Assembly: GCA_003445475.1 (NCBI GenBank)
Contig: DMDP01000035.1
Coordinates: 1 to 17,269 of the forward strand
Source: Peptococcaceae bacterium
GTDB taxonomy: Bacteria; Bacillota; Desulfotomaculia; Desulfotomaculales; UBA12532
DNA: 17,269 bases
Direction of reading: 5' to 3'
Positions 6,049 through 12,847 of the stretch are shown here, in pieces (position 1 is the first letter of the stretch; the number at the start of each line of letters is the position of its first letter). The position numbers and the translations under genes were made by a program. The notes under the pieces were generated by a model that made no database searches, was not told where the DNA came from, and saw only the letters and a program-made list of their open reading frames with translations.

Positions 6049-7194
6049 ATGAGCTGGAAGAGGTGGCTGGTTTTCATTACCCTGGCCTGTTTTCTAGGCG
6101 GCGTGATGTTTGCCGGCGGCATGACCCTGGTGCGGGACCTGGCACCGCAGCCGGCCGTTGAAAGCCCCGGCGCTGCCGACGCGGCGCCCGCCCTTCCGGG
6201 CGTGGCGCCCGGCACGGTAGCCGATATCGTGGCCCGTTCGGGGCCGGCGGTGGTCAAAATAGATACCGTGGTGCCGACGGGCGGCGAGTGGAGCCTGGAC
6301 CCGTTTTTCAGCGACCCGTTCTTCCGGGACTTTTTCGGGCAGCCGCTGCTTCCGTCCCAACCGCGCGTGCGGACGGGGTTGGGTTCGGGGTTCATTATTT
6401 CCAAGGACGGTTACATCCTGACTAACGAACACGTGATCGACAAGGCCCAGGAAATCCGGGTTACGGTGGCCGGATACAAAGACCCCTTTAAGGCCCGCGT
6501 GGTGGGCGCGGACTACGACCTGGACCTCGCCGTGATCAAGATCGACGCGCCCAAGGACCTGCCGTACCTCAGGCTGGGCGATTCGGACAAGACGCGCGTG
6601 GGCGAATGGGTAATAGCCATCGGCAACCCCTACGGCCTTGACCATACGGTTACGGTCGGGGTTATCAGCGCCAAGGGGCGCCCGGTGCAGATCGAGGATC
6701 GCTACTACGACAACCTGCTGCAGACCGACGCCTCCATTAACCCGGGCAACAGCGGCGGCCCCCTCCTGAACCTGAGCGGCGAGGTGATCGGGATAAACAC
6801 CGCCGTGAACGCCCAGGCGCAGGGGATCGGCTTTGCCATCCCGTCAAGCACCGTACAGCCGGTCCTGCACGAGCTTACGACCACAGGCAAGGTTTCGCAC
6901 CCGTGGCTGGGCGTGAGGGTGCGGGACATTTCCCCCGAACTGGCGCAGTACCTCGGCCTGCCGGAGGTCCGGGGCGCCCAGGTAGTCGACGTGGTCCCGG
7001 GGAGCCCGGCGGCCAAGGCGCGGCTCATGCCCGGCGACGTGATCCTGGAATTGGATGGACGGCGCATCAACGACGCCCAGGACTTGGTCAACGCCATCCG
7101 TGCTTCGAAAGTCGGACGGCGAGTAGAGGTCAAGATATTCCGCGGGGGCAAGACGCTGTCCTTGAGCGTGACCCTCACCGAAAAGCCGCGCTAA
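6049..7194 (+). CDS. htrA: HtrA/DegP-like membrane-anchored serine protease with one PDZ domain
   Basis: Envelope quality-control protease (381 residues, normal for Firmicute HtrA). Residues 1-28 contain a single membrane anchor (WLVFITLACFLGGVMFAGG), which leaves the protease outside. The trypsin-like domain has GSGFIISKDGYILTNEHVI with His128, DYDLDLAVIKID with Asp159, and NPGNSGGPLLN with Ser235: an intact catalytic triad. The PDZ domain occupies about residues 285-375 (HPWLGVRV, then VPGSPAAKARLMPGDVILEL). A Phe/Asp-rich stretch FFSDPFFRDFFGQP near residue 85-98 is the usual regulatory loop. The ATG at 6049 has GAGGG 8 nt upstream and a Lys/Arg-rich start just after it, preferred over the TTG at 6034. 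dacF follows after 48 nt, probably on the same transcript. Confidence 0.93.
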   Translation: MSWKRWLVFITLACFLGGVMFAGGMTLVRDLAPQPAVESPGAADAAPALPGVAPGTVADIVARSGPAVVKIDTVVPTGGEWSLDPFFSDPFFRDFFGQPLLPSQPRVRTGLGSGFIISKDGYILTNEHVIDKAQEIRVTVAGYKDPFKARVVGADYDLDLAVIKIDAPKDLPYLRLGDSDKTRVGEWVIAIGNPYGLDHTVTVGVISAKGRPVQIEDRYYDNLLQTDASINPGNSGGPLLNLSGEVIGINTAVNAQAQGIGFAIPSSTVQPVLHELTTTGKVSHPWLGVRVRDISPELAQYLGLPEVRGAQVVDVVPGSPAAKARLMPGDVILELDGRRINDAQDLVNAIRASKVGRRVEVKIFRGGKTLSLSVTLTEKPR

Positions 7195-7242
7195 CCGGGC
7201 TCCCGTCCACCGGACGCCAACATTGAAGCAAGGGGCAGAAGC

Positions 7243-8433
7243 ATGCGGCTTTGGGTTCTCGTGGCGCTTCTGGTGTTTGTAACGCAAGGCCTGGGAGCGG
7301 CGGCGGCTGCGGCGGCACCGCCGCCGCAAGTTGTGGCCGGAGCCGCGATCCTTATGGAGGCCGACACCGGCCAGGTGCTGTACGCCAAGAACCCGGACGC
7401 CAGAATGTACCCGGCCAGCACCACCAAGATCCTTACCGCGCTTATCGCCCTCGAACGTTGCGACCTCGACGAGGAGGTGCGTGTTCCCCCCGGCTTCACA
7501 GGTATAGACGGCTCGGCCGTGTACCTGCGCGAGGGCGAGGTCTTTACGGTGCGCGACCTCCTGTACGCCCTGCTGGTTCACTCGGCCAACGACGCCGCGG
7601 TGGTTCTGGCCGAGCACGTGGCCGGGTCGGTGGACGCCTTCGCGCGACTGATGAACAAGAAGGCGGCGAGCACCGGCGCGCGGCATTCCCACTTCGTCAA
7701 TCCCAACGGCCTGCCGGACGAAAACCACTACACCACCGCGCGCGACCTGGCCTTAATCGCCCGGGCGGCCATGCGGCAGCCCACCTTCCGCGAGATCGTG
7801 GCCACAAAAAGCTACGTCCTCCCGGAACGGGAAGACCCCAAAGCCTTGCGCCACCTCTGGAACACGAACAAGCTCCTGTGGCGGTACGAGGGCGCCAACG
7901 GCATCAAGACCGGCTACACCACCCAGGCGCAGCAGTGCCTGGTCGCCTCGGCCCGGAGAGAGGGCCGGGAGTTGATCGCGGTCGTACTGGGCAGTGTGGG
8001 CAACAACGTCTGGACGGATGCCACGGCCTTGCTGGATTACGGGTTCGACGGTTTCACCCGGAGCCAGATCGTCGGTGCAAACCGCAGCGTGGCCAGCGTC
8101 AAGGTGGCCTACGGTGCGCGGGACGTGGCGCTGGTCACCGCGTCCCCCTTTGTCTGGAGCTTTCCCACCGGCGAGCCCTCGCCCGCGGTGCGCTGGGACG
8201 TCCGCCTGCCCCGGCCCGTGACCGCCCCCGTGCAAAAGGGCCAGGAACTGGGGAGCCTCGTGCTGTACAGCGGTGCACGGCGGCTCGGCGCCGTGCCGCT
8301 GCTGGCGGCGGACGACGTTCCCCGCGCCCTCTGGGCATCCTGGTGGTTCTGGACCGGTGTCGGCGGCTGCGGCCTGCTGCTGGTGCGGTACCGCAACTAC
8401 AGGCGCCGGCGGAGATACCTCTTCCGGCGGTGA
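7243..8433 (+). CDS. D-alanyl-D-alanine carboxypeptidase, DacF/PBP5-like (peptidase S11)
   Basis: Removes the terminal D-Ala from peptidoglycan pentapeptides outside the membrane, limiting cross-linking; DacF-type enzymes act in spore wall formation. Signal peptide at 1-26, ending in a poly-Ala run encoded by GCG/GGC repeats that could form a tight GC hairpin at 7309-7324. All three penicillin-binding motifs are intact: STTK with Ser59 and Lys62, SAN at 114-116, and KTG at 222-224 within GIKTGYT. The second, beta-rich domain is at about 270-360. A C-terminal membrane helix (WWFWTGVGGCGLLLV) ends in a very basic tail with RRRRR, a full anchor rather than the usual amphipathic helix. AAGGGG lies about 8 nt before the ATG. 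Its 3' end overlaps the opposite-strand transporter gene by 37 bases. Confidence 0.92.
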   Translation: MRLWVLVALLVFVTQGLGAAAAAAAPPPQVVAGAAILMEADTGQVLYAKNPDARMYPASTTKILTALIALERCDLDEEVRVPPGFTGIDGSAVYLREGEVFTVRDLLYALLVHSANDAAVVLAEHVAGSVDAFARLMNKKAASTGARHSHFVNPNGLPDENHYTTARDLALIARAAMRQPTFREIVATKSYVLPEREDPKALRHLWNTNKLLWRYEGANGIKTGYTTQAQQCLVASARREGRELIAVVLGSVGNNVWTDATALLDYGFDGFTRSQIVGANRSVASVKVAYGARDVALVTASPFVWSFPTGEPSPAVRWDVRLPRPVTAPVQKGQELGSLVLYSGARRLGAVPLLAADDVPRALWASWWFWTGVGGCGLLLVRYRNYRRRRRYLFRR

Positions 8434-9380
8434 CCGGTTTCCGGTACCAGGGCGGCAATCAGGCGGGCGAAGGGTTGCACAAAGGGGAGCACGAGCAGGC
8501 TCGACACAACGTTGAAAAGGGTGTGGGCGTTGGCTACCTGCCGGTCGAGGCCGGGAGCGGTGAGGGTGATAAGCTTGGCGAAAGGCCCCGCGAGGGGCAG
8601 AACCGCCACGGCCCCCGCGAGGTTGAGGAGCAGGTGCGCCGCAGCAATGCGGCGCCCGGCCGTCGTGCTCCCGAGAGCCGCAAGGACCGCCGTAAAACAC
8701 GTGCCTACGTTATTCCCTATCACCAGCACCACGGCGTTTTCCAGGTCGATAAGGCCCTGCCGGGCCAGGGCGATGACGATGCCCGTCGCCGCGCCGGAAG
8801 AATGCAAAAGCCCGGTGAGGGCGGCCGCGGCAGCCGCCGCCGCCCACGGGTTTGCACGCAGGGCCAGCAGGGTATGAGCGAACCACGGCGCATGCTGCCA
8901 CGGCGCAAACGCGGCCCCCATTCCTTCGAGCCCCAGGAAAACGGCGCCTAGCCCACAAACCGCCTGCCCACAGGCGCCCAGGCGCGAACGGCGCCCCGCG
9001 GCCCACAGGGCGAGGCCGCCGGCCAGCAGAGCCAGCGCTACTCCCCCTGCCTTGAAGGAAAGAAGTTGCACGGTCAGGCAGGTGCCCACGTTGGCCCCGA
9101 GGATCACGCCGATGGCCTGCGGCAGGGCAATAAGCCCGGCGTCCGCGAAACCCATGGTGAGGACCGACACGGCGGTGCTGCTCTGGACCAGCGCCGTGAG
9201 GACGGTACCGGTGAAGGCCGCCGCCAGGGGTGTGCCGGTGAAGCGGAGAAGGACCGTGCGCAGGGCCGGACCGGCGACACCCGCGAGCCCCCCCTTGAGC
9301 AGTTGAAGTCCTGCCAAAAGCGAAGCCAGCCCGGTTGCCAGGAGAAGCAAACCAACCATCATCACGCCGTTTGGCAACAA
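8397..9380 (-). CDS. Na/Pi-cotransporter family protein (NptA/PNaS type), no PhoU domain
   Basis: An integral membrane protein that probably couples Na+ to phosphate movement. The start is TTG at 9380-9378, supported by a near-perfect AGGAAGGAG ribosome binding site (9397-9389) with 8-nt spacing. The two inverted-repeat halves each carry the family motif: LTALVQSSTAVSVLT (QSS at 66-68) with GANVGTC (95-101), and LTGLLHSSGAATGIV (HSS at 193-195) with GNNVGTC (222-228). At 327 residues it is the short form; NptA proteins of 530-560 residues add a cytosolic PhoU-like domain, absent here. The tail ends in basic KRYLRRRL within the dacF overlap. Transcribed divergently from the alpha-glucan operon, with shared half-sites in the promoter region. 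Export versus uptake direction cannot be told from the sequence. Confidence 0.88.
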   Translation of the reverse strand: MLPNGVMMVGLLLLATGLASLLAGLQLLKGGLAGVAGPALRTVLLRFTGTPLAAAFTGTVLTALVQSSTAVSVLTMGFADAGLIALPQAIGVILGANVGTCLTVQLLSFKAGGVALALLAGGLALWAAGRRSRLGACGQAVCGLGAVFLGLEGMGAAFAPWQHAPWFAHTLLALRANPWAAAAAAAALTGLLHSSGAATGIVIALARQGLIDLENAVVLVIGNNVGTCFTAVLAALGSTTAGRRIAAAHLLLNLAGAVAVLPLAGPFAKLITLTAPGLDRQVANAHTLFNVVSSLLVLPFVQPFARLIAALVPETGHRRKRYLRRRL

Positions 9381-9422
9381 CGAAATAACTCCTTCCTGAT
9401 TACATATGTCGTCAACCCGGCA

Positions 9423-9451
9423 AGTATCCCGAAAATTTGCGGAATTAGAAA
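9423..9451 (-). promoter_or_regulatory. Probable promoter of the Na/Pi-transporter gene
   Basis: On the minus strand TTTCTA (9451-9446) and GATACT (9428-9423) are 17 bases apart. The -35 is poor (3/6) but the -10 is good (4-5/6), and it lies in the same arrangement to the ATACTTGCCG repeat as the opposite promoter. The transcription start would be near 9416, just upstream of the ribosome binding site at 9397. Confidence 0.4.
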
Positions 9452-9465
9452 ATTATCGCCCATGG

Positions 9466-9494
9466 TACACAATATTGCCTTTCTATGTTATACT
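9466..9494 (+). promoter_or_regulatory. Promoter of the alpha-glucan operon, extended -10
   Basis: TACACA at 9466-9471 (4/6) and TATACT at 9489-9494 (5/6) are separated by 17 bases. A TG dinucleotide at 9486-9487 makes an extended -10 (TGTTATACT). The transcription start would be near 9501, about 60 nt before the DUF4912 ATG at 9561. Confidence 0.6.
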
Positions 9495-9560
9495 TGCCGT
9501 GACCGGGCTGTCTTAAATTTCCAGAAAGCACGGCGGCTTGCCGGGGAGGGGAGCAAGGCC

Positions 9561-9986
9561 ATGGAAATTCCGGATCTGCCAACCGGCTACGGCGACAACA
9601 CGGTTGTTCTCCTGGTGCAAACGCCGCGGGTGGTATACGCTTACTGGGAAATAACACCCGCCGCCTGGCATACGCTTAAGCGGCGGGGGGTTTTCACCTT
9701 GCGCTTTTGGGAAGGCGGCGGGGGCGGCGCCCACCGTGACGTTTACCCCGACCTGCGCGCCGGCAACTGGTATTTCCGCGACGTTAAGCCCGGCGTCTCT
9801 TGTTTCTGCGAGATCGGGTGCACGGAACAGGGCGTCTTCTACCCCTTCCTGCGGTCGGCGCCGGTGACCACGCCGTTCGACACGGCGGCGCCTGCGGAAG
9901 GATACGAGCTGGTAGCGCCGGCTTGCGAAGAAGGGGCGCCCGGGGCGGCTTTACCTTTGCCCAGTTCCGGCGTGTTCCAGGCGTGA
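9561..9986 (+). CDS. DUF4912 domain protein
   Basis: A 141-residue cytosolic protein of unknown function, resembling DUF4912, a small domain often encoded next to GH57 genes. The recognisable segment is VVLLVQTPRVVYAYWEI (residues 15-31), with the characteristic aromatic YAYWE, followed by a beta-rich domain (FTLRFWEGG, YPDLRAGNWYFRDVKPG, CFCEIG) to about residue 105 and a low-complexity Ala/Pro tail. No signal peptide or membrane segment. The ATG at 9561 has AGGGGAG 7 nt upstream; earlier in-frame starts would lie inside the promoter. The branching enzyme follows after 65 nt, so it is the first gene of the alpha-glucan operon. A glycan-binding or scaffolding role is guessed from context and the beta-sandwich-like pattern. 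Confidence 0.7.
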   Translation: MEIPDLPTGYGDNTVVLLVQTPRVVYAYWEITPAAWHTLKRRGVFTLRFWEGGGGGAHRDVYPDLRAGNWYFRDVKPGVSCFCEIGCTEQGVFYPFLRSAPVTTPFDTAAPAEGYELVAPACEEGAPGAALPLPSSGVFQA

Positions 9987-10051
9987 GAAGGGCCGGCGCC
10001 ATGAGCGCCGGGCGAAGTTTGGCGGCGGTCCCGCGGGGAGGTGAATACAAC

Positions 10052-12847
10052 GTGCCTCAAGGTTACCTGGCCCTCGTTTTACACGCGCACCTGCCGTTTG
10101 TACGCCATCCGGAGGCGGCGCGTTTCCTGGAAGAACACTGGTTCTTCCAGGCGCTTACGGAGTCGTACATCCCGCTGGTCCTTGCCCTGGAGCGGCTGGA
10201 CCGTGACGGGGTGCCCGTGCGTCTTACCGTCTCGCTTTCACCGCCGCTCCTTACCATGCTCGCCGACGACCTTTTAAAGGAACGCTACGCCGCTTACCTG
10301 GACAGGCTTGCCGCGCTGGCGGAGCGGGAGCAGGAGCGGACGCGCGGCACGCCCTTTTGTTCCCTTGCTTCCTTCTACGCGGAACGGCTTGCCGAGGTCC
10401 GGGCGGCATTCGACCGCTATGACGGCGACCTCCCGGCGGCCTTCAAGCACCTGCGCGACGCCGGCCGCGTCGAACTGATCACCACCTGCGCCACGCACGG
10501 TTACCTGCCGTTGATGCTGACACGGGAAGCGGCGCGTGTCCAGGTCCAGGTGGGGGTGGAAACCTTCGCGCGCCGTTTCGGCCAGCCACCGCCGGGGTTC
10601 TGGCTGCCGGAGTGCGGATATACCCCGGGGGTCGAAAGCCTGCTTGCCGCCTGCGGCATTCGCTATTTCATCGTTGAGGCGCACGGCCTTTTGCACGCGC
10701 GGCCCCGCCCGCGCCACGGCGTCTGGGCCCCGGTTTACGTGGGCGATACCGGCGTTGCGGCCTTCGCCCGCGACCCGGAGAGTTCCCGCCAGGTATGGGA
10801 CAGGCACGTCGGTTACCCGGGCGATTTCGACTACCGCGAGTTTTACCGGGACATCGGGTACGAACTCGATTGGGAGTACCTGCGCCCGTATATGCCCAGC
10901 CCGGACGTGCGGACGGACACCGGCTTCAAGTATTACCGGATAACCGGCCGCGGCCCCCACAAGGAAATCTACGTCCCTGCCTGGGCCGCGGAAAAGGTGC
11001 ACCGCCACGCCGAGCACTTCCTGGAAAGCCGCCGGCTGCAAATACAGGAGCTTGCCCGGCGGATGGACCGCGCGCCGGTAATCGTGGCCCCGTACGACGC
11101 CGAGCTATTCGGCCACTGGTGGTACGAAGGGCCCTTGTGGATCGAGTCGCTGTGCCGCAAGCTCCACTTCGACCAGGACGTGGTGGGCATGCTCACCCCG
11201 GGCGATTACCTGGAGCGTTTTCCCGCCAACCAGCGGGTGAGCCTGGGGCATTCGAGCTGGGGGGCCGGCGGTTACAGCGAGGTGTGGCTCAACCCCAGGA
11301 ACGACTGGATCTACCGGCACCTCCACCACATGGAGCGGGAAATGATCGAGCTTACCCGCACGTACCGCGACGCCCCCGGCGCCGCGCGCCGGCTGCTGAA
11401 CCAGGCGGCGCGGGAATTGCTCCTGGCGCAGGCCAGCGACTGGTCGTTTATCCTTACCACGGGCACCGCCACGGGGTATGCGGAGCGCAGACTCAGGGAG
11501 CATATCGGGCGTTTCCGCCTGCTGGCCGACAGGGTGCGCGGCGGGGCGAGGGTGGATGCCGACGTGGAGGAGGTGGAACGCCGGGACAACATCTTCCCCT
11601 TCATCGACTACCGGGTTTACGGCGAGGGCGGCGGGCGGCGCACCCGCCCAAGCCGCGTCGAACCGCGCGTCCTGGTTCTGTCCTGGGAATTTCCGCCCCG
11701 GATCGTCGGAGGACTCGGCCGGCACGTGTACGACCTGACAAGTGCCCTCGCCCGGCAGGGCGCCAGGGTGTGCGTCCTGACCGCGCCGGCGGCCGGGCGA
11801 CCGGGCCGCGAGGACGTTAACGGGGTCGAGGTCTTGCGGCTGCCGCCGGAAGCGCTGCGGGGTCAGGACTTTCTGACCTGGGTGGACGAGCTGAACCGCG
11901 GCATGGTCGGCCTGGCGCGCAACCTTGCCGCCCGGGGTGCGGTGTTCGACCTGGTCCACGCCCACGACTGGATGGTGGGGGCGGCGGCGGAAGCCATAGC
12001 CTCTTCCCTGGGGCTGCCTGTGGTGGCCACCATCCACGCCACCGAGCACGGGCGGCACGGGGGGCTCCACAACGAACTGCAGCGAACCATTCACGGGCGC
12101 GAGGCGCGCCTGGCGCGCCTGGCCCGGCGGATCATCTGCTGCAGCCGCTACATGGCGGACGAGGTGCGCCGCCTGTTCGGCGTCGGCGGGAAGGTGCGGG
12201 TGATTCCCAACGGAATAGACGCGGCCGGCCTGCGCTGCCCGGCGGACGAACCCGTGTCCAGGAGCCCGGAACCCACCCTGCTCTTTATGGGCCGGCTGGT
12301 CCCGGAAAAGGGCGTGCAGGTGCTGCTCGAAGCCATGCGCCTGCTGCGGGTGGGATTCCCGGGCCTCCGGCTCGTCGTGGCCGGTCGCGGCCCCTACGAG
12401 GAGCACTTGCGCCACCTGACCCGGGTATACGGCCTGGAGGCGGCCGTTGCCTTTACCGGCTTCGTCGACGGGCCGGAACGCAACCGCCTGCTGGCCCGGG
12501 CGCACGTGGGGGTTTTCCCCAGCCTTTACGAGCCCTTCGGCATCGTTGCCCTGGAGGCGATGGCCGTGAACCTCCCCGTGGTCGTGGGCGACACCGGCGG
12601 GCTTACAGACGTGGTAGAACACGGCGTGGACGGTTTCAGGGTGCCTCCGGGACGCGCTGACCTCCTGGCGTACTACGTCGGTCTTCTACTAGAAAACCCG
12701 GCCCTCGCGCAGGAGATGGCCGCCCGGGCGGCAAAAAAGGTAAGGACGCTGTACGATTGGCGTTCTATCGCCGAGCGAACGCTTGGAGTCTACGCGGAAG
12801 TAACGGGCTGGAGGTCAAGAGATGCCGCGTCCGCTGCTGGTCGGTAA
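10052..12847 (+). CDS. GH57 1,4-alpha-glucan branching enzyme fused to a GT4 glycosyltransferase
   Basis: A 931-residue two-enzyme protein. The start is the GTG at 10052, 10 nt after GGAGG (10037-10041), giving VPQGYLALVLHAHLPFVRHPE, a classic GH57 N-terminus. Residues 1-530: GH57 branching-enzyme type, with HAHLPF, GFWLPECGYTPGVE (nucleophile Glu187) and APYDAELFGHWWYEGP (acid/base Asp349), then the helical C-terminal GH57 domain containing SSWGAGGYSEVWLN. Residues about 537-920: GT-B fold glycosyltransferase with LSWEFPPRIVGGLGRHV, LVHAHDWM, VIPNGID, LFMGRLVPEKGV and the GT4 motif EPFGIVALE (Glu827 and Glu835). By analogy it may extend an alpha-1,4-glucan from a nucleotide sugar and introduce alpha-1,6 branches. 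The donor sugar is not clear. Its 3' end overlaps the GH15 gene by 26 nt. Confidence 0.88.
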   Translation: MPQGYLALVLHAHLPFVRHPEAARFLEEHWFFQALTESYIPLVLALERLDRDGVPVRLTVSLSPPLLTMLADDLLKERYAAYLDRLAALAEREQERTRGTPFCSLASFYAERLAEVRAAFDRYDGDLPAAFKHLRDAGRVELITTCATHGYLPLMLTREAARVQVQVGVETFARRFGQPPPGFWLPECGYTPGVESLLAACGIRYFIVEAHGLLHARPRPRHGVWAPVYVGDTGVAAFARDPESSRQVWDRHVGYPGDFDYREFYRDIGYELDWEYLRPYMPSPDVRTDTGFKYYRITGRGPHKEIYVPAWAAEKVHRHAEHFLESRRLQIQELARRMDRAPVIVAPYDAELFGHWWYEGPLWIESLCRKLHFDQDVVGMLTPGDYLERFPANQRVSLGHSSWGAGGYSEVWLNPRNDWIYRHLHHMEREMIELTRTYRDAPGAARRLLNQAARELLLAQASDWSFILTTGTATGYAERRLREHIGRFRLLADRVRGGARVDADVEEVERRDNIFPFIDYRVYGEGGGRRTRPSRVEPRVLVLSWEFPPRIVGGLGRHVYDLTSALARQGARVCVLTAPAAGRPGREDVNGVEVLRLPPEALRGQDFLTWVDELNRGMVGLARNLAARGAVFDLVHAHDWMVGAAAEAIASSLGLPVVATIHATEHGRHGGLHNELQRTIHGREARLARLARRIICCSRYMADEVRRLFGVGGKVRVIPNGIDAAGLRCPADEPVSRSPEPTLLFMGRLVPEKGVQVLLEAMRLLRVGFPGLRLVVAGRGPYEEHLRHLTRVYGLEAAVAFTGFVDGPERNRLLARAHVGVFPSLYEPFGIVALEAMAVNLPVVVGDTGGLTDVVEHGVDGFRVPPGRADLLAYYVGLLLENPALAQEMAARAAKKVRTLYDWRSIAERTLGVYAEVTGWRSRDAASAAGR

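Larger units (their letters stand above)
9418..9499. promoter_or_regulatory. Shared inverted half-sites between divergent promoters
   Basis: CGGCAAGTAT (9418-9427) and ATACTTGCCG (9490-9499) are perfect 10-bp inverted copies 62 bases apart. Each copy overlaps the -10 box of one of the two divergent promoters and runs to the transcription start. A regulator that bound both could control the phosphate transporter and glucan operon together, possibly by DNA looping (inference). Confidence 0.5.

Noticed and set aside
7251..8951. 566-codon plus-strand frame overlapping dacF and the Na/Pi transporter
   Set aside because: Rich in Arg, Gly, Pro and Ala with no family motif; a GC-driven shadow across two well-supported genes.
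11105..12622. 505-codon minus-strand frame opposite the GH57-GT4 gene
   Set aside because: No motifs, His/Pro/Gly-rich shadow of strongly conserved coding sequence.
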